Assembly: GCA_003439945.1 (NCBI GenBank)
Contig: QVRM01002143.1
Coordinates: forward strand, 7,501-71,500
DNA from: Dermanyssus gallinae
Taxonomy: Eukaryota > Arthropoda > Arachnida > Mesostigmata > Dermanyssidae
Reading direction: 5' to 3'
Length of the DNA stretch: 64,000 bases
In this document: piece after piece, positions 47,408 to 59,377 of the stretch
Layout of the letters: each line of letters opens with the position of its first letter
Numbering within the stretch: the first letter of the stretch is position 1
Translations under genes and position numbers: made by a program
The notes under the pieces: model-generated
Told to the model about the DNA's origin: nothing
The model's input: the letters and a program-made list of their open reading frames with translations, nothing else
The model's database searches: none

Positions 47408-48964
47408 CTACTATCGCCTCGCATTATTCATGGCTATATTAGGTTTTTCAGCTCTATGGGGGTGTTGGGGAACACATGATGCGCATGCGTCACTGGCAGT
47501 GAGGTGACTAGGATGGGACTCGCAAATCCACTGAGGCCCGAGTTCCTCCACATCCTCTCAGGCTCGCATGGCATTACCTTAATAATATTAGGCGTTACAT
47601 ACCGTCAGAGCGCCTTCATGCAACGACGTCGGCGGTAGGAGCAACAGTATACTGTGTTGCAAATTTTCTCTATTCTTGGCAAAACGTTTGTGCAAGTTCG
47701 TTTTGTGACACTCTCTTTGTTCTCTTTGTTGTTGCGCCTCCACTTCATGAAGATGGTAGAAGTTAACGAGTTCAACATGCCCTGGCATATATCGTTTCTT
47801 ACTTTGTCTTTGTGCGTGCCGCTTGCGTACGCAGCCAAGAAAGAGACGCCGACCAAGATTATTCCTGGCGGTGCTCAAAATAAATTTTATATATATATAT
47901 ATATACATTACATCCGTGCTTACTCGCATATATATATATATATATATCACACATGTCGTTACGTAGAATGAAGTTAGTCCATTGGTATCATTGGACGGTA
48001 ACACGCTCGGTGAGTAGCTGGGCATAAGGAGGGCCCCGCTTACACCAACATTGTCGGTCCGGTATGAAATCTTGTCTAAAGTCTAATGACCACGCTGATC
48101 AGACGCTCGCAGGTGCTTAAAATTCAATCAGCTTTTTTTGGCTGTTTGTTGTTGTTGTGTGATTCTGCTTCACATAGGTGAGGTTGGTCGAAGTTAATAA
48201 GTTCAGCATGACGCTCGTTCATATTGTTTTCCTCTTTCGTTTTCTTCTTTATTTACGTGCATGTCGTTTACATACGCAGAGTGACCCTCTATGTTACACG
48301 CGCTAGGGGGTTGCACGGGCGACGATTACGTTTGCTTTTGTTTCAGTTACTCTGCTGACTATGGTTGCACTTATGACCCTGCAGACTAGCGTCACTCGCG
48401 CTTCTGAAATCGGAGGGTAAACTTATTTACAATGTTCGGTAAGCGCAATTAGTTGCCACGATCTGTGAGGATCACAGGAAAAGTTCGCCCGAAAACACTG
48501 CTACTAGAACGACATTCTAATAAACGATGCATACACTGGGCCGTTTAACGCTTTTCGAATGAAAATATGAATTTACCATGTTCGATTTTTTTTTATCATA
48601 TATTTTCCAAGAAGCTCAATACACTTTGTCCACCTTTGAGATTACAGAGCATTTATCCCGCCTAATTAGAATTCCGCGCGATTATACGGAAACTAGGCAT
48701 TGATTGCGGCCTTAACCTCTTCGTTTCTAGACAGACATGCTTTCCACCAAGACATTCCTTTAAAGGCAGCAGTATACACATGTATGTATATATATATATA
48801 TATATATTTTATTTTTTTATTAGCGGTTATTGTATGTTCTCATTATTGTAGTATATTTCGTTTTTGTTGAATATAGAGAGTTCCGTCGGCGAAACGGCTT
48901 CGTGCTCATATCACGAACATGGGTGGCTTCGCCGTGTGAGCCGCCGTCGTGTAGTGCAACGTAA
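46986..48964. other. No supportable gene; TA repeats
   Basis: (TA)n tracts at 47355-47402, 47888-47906, 47930-47947 and 48785-48807. The ORFs that cross them (up to 145 codons) are not conserved. A weak tRNA-like pattern at 48880-48960 was considered and rejected. Confidence 0.5.
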
Positions 48965-49870
48965 TTAATAAATAGGAATAAGCGTTGGTGAGCCCGCGGA
49001 GTTTGACTGTCCTCCTTTTACGTTTTCGTTAACAACAGGGGGTTCGACAATAAGTTCCAGGTCAATTTGGCCAGTTTTTCCGATGCTAGCCGCGACGTGT
49101 GCAGGAGTAATGTCCCGGTGAAACAGGACAACCTTCTTCTGCAAAGCTGGCCGTTTTTTATAGCGAGTTCTTGCTGCAGGCGGTTCAACAGTGCATAACA
49201 TTCTCCCGTAATCGTTATACCGCGTTTACGGTAGTCGACTAGAATTATTCCGCGTTAGTCCAAAAATGTAGTCAGTACACTTCCGGACGATGCCGTAGCA
49301 CGCACCCTTTTCGGGGGGTCGTTCACCAGGTGCACTTCATTGGCAAGATGCTGGATTTCGGTAGTCTAGTGACATATCCAATTTTCATAGACGGTCACGA
49401 ATCTGCGGCAAAAATCCGACATATTGTTTGACAGTTTAGCTAAATTTCACTAAAAAGCCAACGCGCGTCTGTTCAGCCTTGAGTGAGCAAACGCGGCACC
49501 CGTTCATTTTTAAATTATCGTGCAGGAAAACTATCTAAACAGTTTATCAAGGCCTCCGCGATTTCCCTATAGTTTACTCGTCCATCTGCGGCAAAGATTT
49601 TCTCCACGTTTTCACACGTTCTCCTCATGGGTAGCCGTGTTTTGGCGCCCCAAATGTGGTTCATCCTTAGTGCTCGTGCGACGGTTATAAACTCATCGAT
49701 CCAGTGGGAAACCGTGGCACGGAGTTTTTACAGTCAGTTTCTACCTCGATCTCATTCCAACTTCAAGAAAATGCTTGGTAACCGCTTGAAACTCATTTTT
49801 CACTTTTCAAAATTATACCTATACACGCCGGTGCACAGGGAACGCGGTAAAACGAAATTGCAATGACCAA
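48965..49870 (-). pseudogene. Mariner-family transposase relic, nearly full length, many frameshifts
   Basis: Reading the minus strand from 49870 down, mariner blocks appear in order: SHWIDEFI near 49700; ENVEKIFAADGRVNYREIAE near 49590; ERVPRLLTQ near 49490; DFCRRFVTVYENWICH near 49400 (the DETW block, with Asp replaced by Tyr or shifted). Then PPKRVRATASSGSVLTTFLD, GIILVDYRKRGITITGE near 49230, KRPALQKKVVLFHRD near 49140 and AHVAASIGKTGQIDLELI. The HxDN block reads HRDI, keeping the Asp. The wording FVTVDE-type and the GIILVDY block resemble the mellifera subfamily. At least four frame changes and stops mark it dead. Ends not defined. Confidence 0.78.
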
Positions 49871-50150
49871 TAACCATAATATTTAAAGAGCTAGCAGTCA
49901 AAGAGTTGTCCCAGCCAACAGCGATGAAAGCGGGCCAAAGTTCGGATTTTAAGTAGCGAATTCTATGAACTTTTGGAACTACTTAGTTTTAATGAATGTT
50001 TAAACGGAAACATGACGAGTATGGCGTAATCAGTCTTGTATATTAATTTTGTGACCGTACTAGAAGTGCTCGCTGATATTTGGCCGAACAGAAATCCGAA
50101 GAAATTCCGGATGTGCGTGAACGTAGAAACGACGTTTTAGGTACTTACAT
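49871..50150. other. Spacer, no gene
   Basis: The sequence around 49898-49915 (reverse complement TTGGCTGGGACAACTC) may be the outer end of the preceding mariner relic, but the matching left end was not found. Confidence 0.4.
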
Positions 50151-50957
50151 GTGTTGAAAAGTTCTCTTGATAAGATTGAAATTATTTGTCCACGCCATTA
50201 TGGAGGCTCCCTACGTTTGATTTATCTAAAACAGTCTGCTGTCGATGGCATCTGCCGCTGGTGCATTGACAATGGCATGGAGCTATCAGTTTCGAAATGC
50301 CTTGTTTTGAAACATGGCTTCTTTAATCTGGAGTATCAGCTTAACGGGACAATTCTGCCCACCGCTAATGTTGCTCGGGATCTCGGTGTATTAATGTCAA
50401 CAGATCTAACATTTTCTGTACATATAAGAGGCTAGTCAAAACAACATCTACACTTGTGAACACGCTGTTCCGTTGCTTTATTATCAAGGACCCAAATGTG
50501 TATATTCGTCTGTATAAAGCAATTGTGCTATCCAAACTTTTATATTGTTCACCTGTCTGGAGCCCATACTTGTGCAAGCACATAGGCATGCTTGAAGGTA
50601 TTCAGAGAAGATTTCTAAAAAGGCTCTGTAAAAGATGTGATATTCACCCGAATGCTGTAAACCTTCCGTCGCTCTCGTTTTTACTGAAGAATAACGACAC
50701 GCGAGCACTATCGCAACTTTCAAGTGCCGATCTTATCAACCGTTTTTTCGACGTGACAATGAATAATCGCAGAAGTCAAATCATGTTTTTACCAAAATGT
50801 ATTCCAAGACTTGAAACAGTCAATAATATGTTCGCCTGGCGTGTAGCCAGAGAATTGCACAACAAGGAGGTTTTGGGGGCGTCCTTGCCCACCTAGCTTT
50901 CCTTCTTATCCTTTATTCGGTAAATAAAGGCGTTTTCTATTCTATTCTATTCTAAAA
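50151..50957 (+). pseudogene. CR1/L2-like LINE 3' portion with (ATTCT)n tail
   Basis: The C-terminal part of a CR1/L2-type ORF2. It begins after the RT active site with GICRWCIDNGMELSVSKCLV, YQLNGTILPTANVARDLGV and LMSTDLTFSVHI. A frameshift at about 50432 leads to a second open frame: LFRCFIIKDPNVYIRLYKA, SKLLYCSPVWSPYL, LEGIQRRFLKRL and a normal C-terminus ending at 50896 (FAWRVARELHNKEV). Within 20 bases comes AATAAA (50922), then cgttttctattctattctattct. A short pentameric tail of this kind is typical of CR1-clade 3' ends. A 5'-truncated insertion with only one visible frameshift, so relatively young. Confidence 0.82.
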
Positions 50958-51412
50958 TTATCAACGGATATTAAGAGGCCACAGTAAATAAAGTTTATAT
51001 CTGATTGTCCACTGGATAGAAGAGATGACCACTGACTTGCGCACCAATAGTCGCGGGATTCGTAAATATTTGCAGACATTATACATAAATAAATACAGGT
51101 CTGGTCTCCAGATGACTTTACTTTAAGTTACTACGTTGCTGTGTCGTGTTATAGATTTGTGCGCGTAGATTAGGCTAGGTGTGAATCAGCGCATTTAGTA
51201 CGGCCGCGCATTAGTAACTGTGTGTGTTATATATTATATATACAAATATATATGTTGCTATGTAAACAGACCCCGCTGTCTGTGTAGTGAGAACGAATGT
51301 GAGCCTCACCCACGCGAGCAAGACCAGTATCGAGAAATAAATACGAAACTGAGTATTCTATTATTCTTGATATATGTTTGTTCTCGTTCCGCATTAGTTC
51401 TGTAACATATTT
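50958..51412. other. No gene seen
   Basis: AT-rich spacer with short imperfect TA runs around 51228-51252. Confidence 0.55.
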
Positions 51413-52024
51413 GTTGGCTTGAGGTTGGAAACAAGACTAACGGGGGAACACCAGTGTCCGTGCGGAGCACAAGTGGACATTTGGGGAACCCACGGGCTAT
51501 CCTGCAACAGAAGCGGAGGACGTCAAAGCCGTCACAGCGAGATTAACGAGATTACCGCCCGGGCCTTAAGGTCAGCTCTACTGCCATGCATTCGAGAGCC
51601 AACCGGCCTCCTGAGAAGCGACGGAAAAAAGCCTGACGGTCTCACGCTTATCCCTTTTGAAAGGGGAAAGGCGCTTATTTGGGATGCTACAGTCACCGAC
51701 ACGCTCGCCCCCTCGAACATGGAGGCTAGCGCATCGGCCGCTGGCTCCGCAGCACGCAAGGCCGAACGTCTAAAGACCAAAAAATACGCCCAACTCACCA
51801 ACGAGTTAATTTTTGTGCCACTAGTATTGGAGACACTAGGGGGACCTGGCCCTGAGGCATGGTCGCTTTTACAGAAGATTGGCAAACGAATTCAACTCAC
51901 GACGGGGGACAAAAGAGCTTTCGACTTTCTACTCCAGTGGCTATCTCTGGCGGTTCAGCGCGGCAATGCGGCAGCAATTAAGGGCACAATGAAGGGCTGC
52001 CTCGAGGATAAGCTCGATTGGTAG
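51413..52024 (+). pseudogene. R2-superclade LINE C-terminus: zinc knuckle and restriction-like endonuclease, intact frame
   Basis: An open frame of about 204 codons without a start of its own, so it is a 5'-truncated ORF. It reads VGLRLETRLTGEHQ, then the knuckle CPCGAQVDIWGTHGLSC (C-x-C-x7-H-x4-C). RHSEINEITARALRSALLPC follows, then the nuclease core KKPDGLTLIPFERGKALIWD-ATV (PD, then D fourteen residues on) and TDTLAPS. The C-terminal part has VLETLGGPGPEAW, TGDKRAFDFLLQWLS and VQRGNAAAIKGT. All expected acidic residues of PD-(D/E)xK type are kept, unlike the related copies at 46.7 and 61.1 kb. Clade within the restriction-like-endonuclease LINEs not assigned. No promoter or RT remains. Confidence 0.82.
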
Positions 52025-55000
52025 CACCCCTCACAAGCCCAAGGGTAGTTAGTTATTCATATTCTACTGTAACCACAAAATTAAATATAACTATTGTACC
52101 TATATTACAAAGTTCAAAATATTCTAAAGTTACTACGTATAAACCATGATCAAACAAAATAATATATACATTATTTTAATTCACATACTTTTTAAAGGTC
52201 AATAAGGTTTACTGGGTACAAGGAGCAAGTCCTTGGCATCTGACCACTATGTGCCATGCAGCACTACTCACGAAAAGTAATCCGCGGGCCCTCTTGGCCG
52301 TACGAGTGTATAAACCTACCAGTCGTCCAAGCTTATTTGTCCAGACCCCTTACTTACAGGCATAAATATTTTCTAAGGCCAAATTCTAGCTGAAAGTTTG
52401 CTGCCGTAAAACATGCGTTACTAAGTTATTACGCCAAATGCTGATTATAAATTTTTGCTGCCGGATTTCGGGGACCGTTATAAGGACCCTACCCAAAAAA
52501 TCAAGCCAAGACTTCCATTCCTAGGCAATCTGACCGAGATTAGCAGACAAGTGGGGCTGTAATACACGCCCACCTTGGGCTAATTGTCTACCCGCAATGA
52601 ATGAACATTTTAAAGAACTCCTAACGCAAATACAGAATTATTAAATAAATGCGGGTGTATGCAGAATCGTCTAAACTGTGAATTATTTACCTTGTAATAC
52701 CTTGTGCAGGCAGAGCATATGTTATGAGCATTTAAAACGAAAAGGACTGCAAGATAGTGGTTTAGTGTCTACCCGCTTGGTCATCCTTTATACAAATAGA
52801 CAACTGATTAGTTCTGAACAAACTACAGTCTTATCATAATAGAATGATGATAATTTAAGTTGCTCTGTTTGATCTCACATAAGTGTTTTTGCAGATTGCC
52901 TTAGCCCGCTTCAAGATTTACATTGTTGACATTGTGACTCTACCTGGCTTCTATATCTTTGACTTCAACAAAGTAAACGAGTGGCGTTAACTTTTCACCG
53001 CCAAGTAATATGGTGGCGAACATTAAAATTCGAAGGTATGTAGACCCCAGATCCAGCGCCAGGGTATGTCTCGGTTAAATAGGTTAATTTACTGTATAGC
53101 ATATTCTACGATACTTAGACTTTTCTGCAGACTGGCGAGACGCATCGGCACTAAGAGATGCCAAACATAGAAGAAAGAGATTGAAGAGAGAAAGAGATAT
53201 AGTCAGAGTCTTGCTTAGTTTGACTTAGCATTTGACCGCTAATAGCTTAAATATACTAAAATGTTACAAAAGTGTACGTAAGGAATGCGAATTAGGGTAA
53301 AACCTTGCGAAACAATCATAAGTGTTTTTTTTAATTGCTCAGTCTTGCATACTCGTAAAAAGTTGAGCGCCAGCAAACTAAAGCTAAAGGGTGTACCATG
53401 TCAAGTTGACGAGCAATTTAGGTGACTGATGTTGCTAGCGTATAAATAGATGCTTTCCTTGAACTAAACAGTATTTTTGTAATGTCATATTCGTAACGGC
53501 TCTTCAGATACGCTTTCTGATGATGCAATTACGTGATACAACTGTGTTGTAAGTCGTAAGGATGCTCTGATTTAGAGCACAATATACAATCGAGCCAGAA
53601 CAGAAACAATATAAAATTAAGACATATATCGGAAACATTTAAAGTTAAGCCATATGTAAGAATAATCAAGCACGATATCAAATTCCGATTGAGTTCGATA
53701 CTGTCTACTAATATTCGCCACTTAGCTGACTCTGTCTGATCAGCAAGCATAACCCCGATGAGCTCGTTTTTCATGAAATGCACACTTGTTCTATATAAAA
53801 AACATCTGCCGCACTCGCTTTAGAACTATGTAGAGGAAGATCGTTTGTGGGAGATGTAATATTAAGTATTTATAGATACGTCACGGTAATGTTATATTTT
53901 ACAATTCAAGTTTCATGACACGAATTCGCTTAGTTCTGAGAACGGTCTTAATTTTTGTTTACCTTGAACATATATAGAATATGCGTATACAGAATATAAT
54001 ATGTGTATATCCGAAAAATTCCACCGACCCAACAACCAAATATTTGGCTAACGAAATCTCAAAGCGTACTGCGACACTCATCGCAGTATTATGGAACCCA
54101 GTTAGAAGATCTAATATTAGACAGAATCCTACTTAAAAAACACTAAAGAATTGCACAGATGCGTTAGAACTGAAGAAATAGCAAAAAATCTAAACACTGC
54201 AACTAAAAAGCATCTTCTAGCTTTGAACGATGGAAGAAATCTCAACAAAAGGACAGCACAATTATATGTTTATCTAAAGCGAGCATACTATAACCTTGAT
54301 GAGTGTGGCCTATGCAAGATTTTGCACAGCGTACGTTATAGGCCGGTGCTCTACCTTGCACGTACGTTAATTGCAAATCCCTACAAGCATGCGCAGATGG
54401 CCTACTTAGCCTAAACAATGTATAACTAATTTTCAATTATATGGTAGTATACACTTGCTATATATAATAAAAACTATCAAGCCAGATAATAGGTTTCGCT
54501 TTAATATTCAAGAACCAGAATTCAATCTAGCCTATCAACTGACAGGGCGTTCTATATTTTTTTAACGAAAAAAGGTTGAAGCTACTGAAATCAAGTCTTA
54601 TAAATATTTATATACGAGTATATAGAGAGAGAGAGATATATTTTTATTGAAACGGACACGTGGTAGTCACACTACGCGCGCACTAGGCCCATTGGCTTAG
54701 CTAATCCATCGTGATACGTGTAACATGTACATACTGTATTATACGGAAAACAAAATGGCTAACGTCGATGTTCGCAATAATAAAAAATACGTACATTCAT
54801 GGCAACTCATTGCTTTTTCTCAAATGCTTTTGCGACTTAGAGAACGTTGCTGATGTAAAGATCTGCGTAGGCTCTTTTACAAGTAGTAGGCTCGACTCAA
54901 AGAAACACGATATTGATTTCAGTCCAAAGTTAGCTAGTAGAACGCCGTCAGCAGAATATCGATGGATCGTCGCGTACATTGAGTCGTCATGCCTGAGGGC

Positions 55001-55785
55001 ATAATTTTGGTCTCAGCTCATGAACTGCCGGTAAACGTTCACACGCAGGAAGGACAAAGACAAGAGAGCAAGCGAAACAAATCTCAGCGGTAATAGCGCC
55101 GTGCACTGATCAGCCGAGCGAAAGTTAGCTTGTGCAAAATGCCCCGCTGTCGTTGTCGGCGTGTTCTTAATGCGAGCCTTTCATCGCTAAATCGGGCAAG
55201 CTTTGTTCATTGACGATGACAGCCAAACCGAATCATTTGTGTCTCGATCTACCTCGAAGTGATTACAAGCGATTAAGCTGTAGCCAACATAGATGGTGCG
55301 TGTGGCGAAGACTGGGCTCTTGGAAACCTTTCCCTTTACATCGCTGGCTACTGCAATGCGAGGCGGCGCTGGCGGCGACGTGGGGAAGCGGGCTAGGAAG
55401 ATTAGGTCGGACCCGGAACGTGGATTGAGGATTAGCTCTGTGTTCGGCGCTGGAGCTAGACCCCTAATCATTGAGTGTGGCGTTAAGCTAAAGACTAAGA
55501 CCTAAACACAACCGCCTAAACACAACACACAATACTCTAACGCGCGAAACAATCACAGCACAGGCAGGCAAGCAAGCAAAGCTAGAAGAAAGGGAGAGAT
55601 ATCCTGGTTTGCTCTGAACGACGCCCTGTATCATTTAAATCCAGTTCTGCAATCCGGTTTTTAGTATACACACTTGCTACGTACACATGCGTAGAAGAGA
55701 CCATGCAGGCAAACTACGCAATGCATTCTGGTCCACTGTTATTTCGATATTAGTGCAATCATAAATGCGCACTACAAATTCAAAC

Positions 55786-55788
<3 letters not shown>
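52025..55788. other. No supportable gene
   Basis: AT-rich. ORFs up to 97 codons (for example 54151-54414 and 54711-55004, plus) have no recognised domain. A short GA run lies at about 54624-54637. No SINE, LINE or transposon motif recognised. Confidence 0.5.

Positions 55789-55817
<29 letters not shown>
55789..55817. repeat. (TA)n microsatellite
   Basis: About 14 units, directly left of a LINE fragment. Confidence 0.97.
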
Positions 55818-55820
<3 letters not shown>

Positions 55821-56047
55821 GTAGTTCTAAAAACTCTTTGAAAAATATGGATTTTGCTTGAGTTCAGCATCGACCGAAGTTGTTCAGAATTTTTCATATC
55901 TTGGAGTAGTCTTTTCAAGGCAAGGATAACATTTTACCAAACATATTGAGGAAAAGCTTGCAAGAGCATTCTGCCATTTCATAGCATATCGAAGCTTTAT
56001 CGGTCGCTGGATAATAATAAGATTTAGAGTTCGATAACGTTGCAAAA
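55818..56047 (+). pseudogene. LINE RT fragment between two TA tracts
   Basis: The plus-strand frame from about 55879 reads TEVVQNFSYLGVVFSRQG, a TAA, then HFTKHIEEKLARAFCHFIAY. This is the post-palm RT region (F-x-YLG-x-x-F then KHI-E-K-ARA) and resembles the same segment in the LINE fragments at 33.7 kb and 11.3 kb. Only about 70 codons are present. TA repeats lie immediately on the left and at 56048-56094 on the right. Confidence 0.6.
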
Positions 56048-56094
56048 TTATATATATACATATATATGTATATATAAATATATATATATATATA
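56048..56094. repeat. Interrupted (TA)n microsatellite
   Basis: TA repeat with single ACA, GTA and AAA interruptions. Confidence 0.95.
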
Positions 56095-58320
56095 CGTATG
56101 TGTTGACAAAAGTATGTTGTTCCGTGAGCTATATCCTTGTATAAGCAAAGCCGAACCACACGTAGTTGCTTTATCTACGGGTGAATGACCCTCCTATAGG
56201 TTGTGGGTTTAATTCGGATACTATGTTTTTCACAAAATTTACTGCAAACCTGTAGGCAGAATTAATAAGGCACGCCAACATAGGCGAGAAGCTAAATAGC
56301 TTGTGTAATCATCATCCGTTTAACAGGGGTCGAGGGCTTTTTTCAATTATATTTTCTTTACATTGAATACACCTCTTAGTTATTTTGTTATTGTTCCTTT
56401 AATTGAAGACAATTATTTTATTTGCGTCAACATGACTCAGTCTTGGTCTGCCAATAGAATTTCTTCACCTTGTCCATAGATCATGGCCGTTAAGTTGCGC
56501 GCCTCAAAGTACAGCACGTTTTTTCACTTGCAAAATTTAAGCCAGCAGCTCCGGAATGATTTACCATGCGTATTTTTTTGAAAATCCACGAAAAATTTAT
56601 TTGCGCATGAATTGTGAGGCTCTCAACCCACATTTGCCCAACAGTATAAGAACACCGCTAAAAAGTTACAGAAAACCTTGATAATCAAACGATGAGTAGC
56701 ACTCGAGCGCTTCTATGAATAGTTAGTTCGAGTTCGCAAGTATAGGATTGCACCTTTGATCTTTGTTATGGTTAAGGACAATAATATGGACGATTTAAGG
56801 TGAAGGATAAGTCCGCTAGTTGAAAAGTTGCTACTACTTGCTGCCATAAGGATGTTACAATAATCAGTCGTCTCGATTTAAAGGTGACAATGTGAGCAAA
56901 AGTTAAACCGGCCATTCATAAATTACTTTTCATGATTTCCACAATTTAGACACGGTAAACACCGGAGTAGGTAATACTCGTCCATGCTCAAATAAAAAAC
57001 GTAGAGCACAGATGTCTCAATAAAACTTGGTGGTGCATTACTATCCAACCCGCCATTATGTTTTATTTATGTTCGTCCTAAAATATTTGATATAATAAGA
57101 TGAAAATACACTTGACAGGACTAGTACTCGCAAAACTTTTGGGCAATCTGTGGAACTCTTACGGTACTTTAGAGACTTTTCTCGGGGTGTAAAAATCAAG
57201 CAGGCAAGACGACAACATAGAAAACTAAGGCTCAATCATCGCAAAACTGAGTTTAGACGGCAAAGGCAAGCAGATGAGATTATATAACAGTTTTAAAGAA
57301 AATAACATTACGGATTTACCATTCCGTACAAGTACCGTACAAAAACGATACTGAGAAGCACAAAAGAATTAGCACATGCGCGAACAGCAATGGCAGCTGC
57401 TAGCGGCCAGATTCGCATTGCCAACATGAGTGTCTACCCTCTCGCCAGCACGCACGCAAGCAAGCTTCCTCTTCAATCCCTCAACGACACATTCCGCGGC
57501 GAACATACAGTCTAGATAGAGTAAAGAGTACGCGCGAGTACGTCAATCTCGTATGACCAGTATGCTAAACCCACAACCAACCAATAACTGCTAGCGACGA
57601 AATATTTCAATACAGAGGCACGCATACCGTCTCTCACATCCAGCAGAGCAATGGCAGCAGGAACGCCGTCAGAAGGCGTCGAACAGTGACAGTGACACCA
57701 AGCAAAACGAAAGTACTTCGAATGCATCGTGGTGTTTGCTGCCTAGGTTACAGAGCGCGTTCGCGCTCGGTACGACCGAGTGTCGCTTTTCATTGGCGGC
57801 GGTGGTGGCGGCGGCAAGCTAAATTAACCGAACTAATTGAAAGCTGAACGATTGCAGACCACCACCACTACCACCACATATCATCATGCCCATTTCCTCA
57901 CTGCCCCTCTCCCGCTGCAACCAATAAATATGATAACTGTCCATTACCTCCCACCGGGAATTCTAGCCGGAAAATGGTGAATTGCTCCCGAGTTGCACTC
58001 GACGAACGTCTTCGCCTGCTACGCGTACAATTAATAACTCTATGCCGTGTTTCGGTGCTTATCAAGAGGGCAGCCACCGTGAGACGCCATTGGTGTAGCC
58101 AGTTATCCAGTTCATGCAACAATAAACACTTTTCAGCCCGTTTATTTTGCTCCTTCTGCATACTACTGAAATATTTATATTGGAAGGTCCGAGAAACGTC
58201 TCATTTGTGAATTGGTTAGACTTGCGAAATCATTAAAGAACTAAGAGTACTAATAACGTACATATCTTGGTATCATATGTGTATGCCCCCAAAATAATGT
58301 CGTGACAACATGTAAACCAA
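56095..58320. other. No supportable gene
   Basis: AT-rich in the first half, more mixed around 57400-58200. Short ORFs only. Runs such as ggcggcggtggtggcggcgg (about 57795) and ccaccaccactaccaccac (about 57860) are short triplet tracts. Confidence 0.5.
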
Positions 58321-58333
58321 TTATATATATATA
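58321..58333. repeat. Short (TA)n at 3' end of the R2-like element
   Basis: TA tract directly after the 3' UTR end of the minus-strand element. Confidence 0.9.
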
Positions 58334-59353
58334 AAATATTGTGTTGATTTATTAATCAATTACAATACGTTTCCACACTCGGCAGTGCTCGCCTTAATAA
58401 ACATGGTGGTAAAAAGGTGTCACGTGAGGTTAAGAATCAGCTGCCCGTGTCCTTGCTTGATGGTAGCCTCCGCTCTTATGGACCGGGTGCAAGCGGTATA
58501 TCCTCAAGGTTCCTTGCAACGTTAAAACGGTAAGATCCAGAAGATTCCTCTTCGTGACGCCGAGCCCCAAGAGCGTCCTCGCAGATTCGGCGTCCCATAC
58601 ACCACTCATAGAGATCGTGATGGATCCGAATCTGCGAGGTTTTTGCGGGTCGGGGAGCGCCGCTCTTAGGAACTCGACGTCATATTTGGTGATCTTGTCC
58701 TGCTGCGCTTTTGCCACGTCCCGGTTCGGGCCGCAAACCTCGGCATCTAAAACCCAGACCTCGGTAGGTGTTGTTATTACGAGGTCGGGTTTTAGACACG
58801 GTGCGCCCGCTCGACGGAATACTCGCTCACGAACCACCTCATGACCCCTCTAGCGGAGAAGACGCGCCACGCGATCACAGACGTCGTCTTGTCTCTTTAT
58901 AATTTGTTTATGTGTTGTATTGCATATCTGAGCGACATGAGCCAACGTCTCAGGCGCATGACACCCGTGCCTACAACGTTTGTTGTAGCCCGGGCGTCCC
59001 TTGGCCAATCTGGCACGCGTTGGTCGTGCGTTAATCCTGAGCTTTAGTAGGTTTAAATACTCTTTACCAGATAGGTAGGGCATACCCTTAATCCAGTAAT
59101 GTACAAAGGGCGTTTCGTGTGCTTTTTTAAAATGTGCCCCATCGAACGTGTTGTGTAGTTGTTGAGACCAGTAATCGGTCTCTTGTGTAGCGGTCTCAAT
59201 GGAGGTTCCCAAGCGCTTTCAAAGAAGTCTTGTTTTCGCAAGGTCTTTTTTTAAGTGCTCGGTGGTTAGCATTCATTTGACCCCAAGGTGCGTGGAGTTT
59301 TGTAGTGCTGTCAGGCTGGAGAGGCGGAGTCTGGGGATGAATGTTTGGAGGCT
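58334..59353 (-). pseudogene. R2-like non-LTR retrotransposon, 5'-truncated, one in-frame stop
   Basis: Minus strand. The 5' end starts at the (TA)n border with RLRLSSLTALQN (about 59340), changes frame near 59240, then YWIKGMPYLSGKEYLNLLKL leads to the R2-type knuckle CRHGCHAPETLAHVAQIC (C-x3-C-x7-H-x4-C). DDVCDRVARLLR is followed by TAG at 58850-58852. The same frame then continues through APCLKPDLVITTPTEVWVLD and AEVCG, the restriction-like endonuclease core with PD and D thirteen residues later. The coding part ends at about 58430. The 3' UTR runs to 58334, and its last 58 bases recur alone at 37872-37931. RT is absent because of the truncation. Distinct from the endonuclease LINEs at 46.7, 51.4 and 61 kb in knuckle and core sequence. 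Confidence 0.85.
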
Positions 59354-59377
59354 ATATATATATATATATATATATAT
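59353..59377. repeat. (TA)12 microsatellite at 5' border of the R2-like element
   Basis: Pure TA tract immediately beyond the 5' truncation point. The stretch 59378-59914 that follows shows no gene. Confidence 0.97.

Noticed and set aside
47855..47875. 17-bp identity (attattcctggcggtgc) between this spot and the LTR at about 63131
   Set aside because: The similarity does not extend in either direction. It is too short to claim a solo LTR fragment.
48880..48960. tRNA-like pattern (ggcgaaacggcttcgtgctc, then ggcttcgccgtgtgagcc)
   Set aside because: The B box is poor, no cloverleaf closes, and no match to the two SINE families was seen.
56180..56240. Possible SINE B box (gtgggtttaattcgg)
   Set aside because: No A box at the right distance and no alignment with the SINEs in this window.
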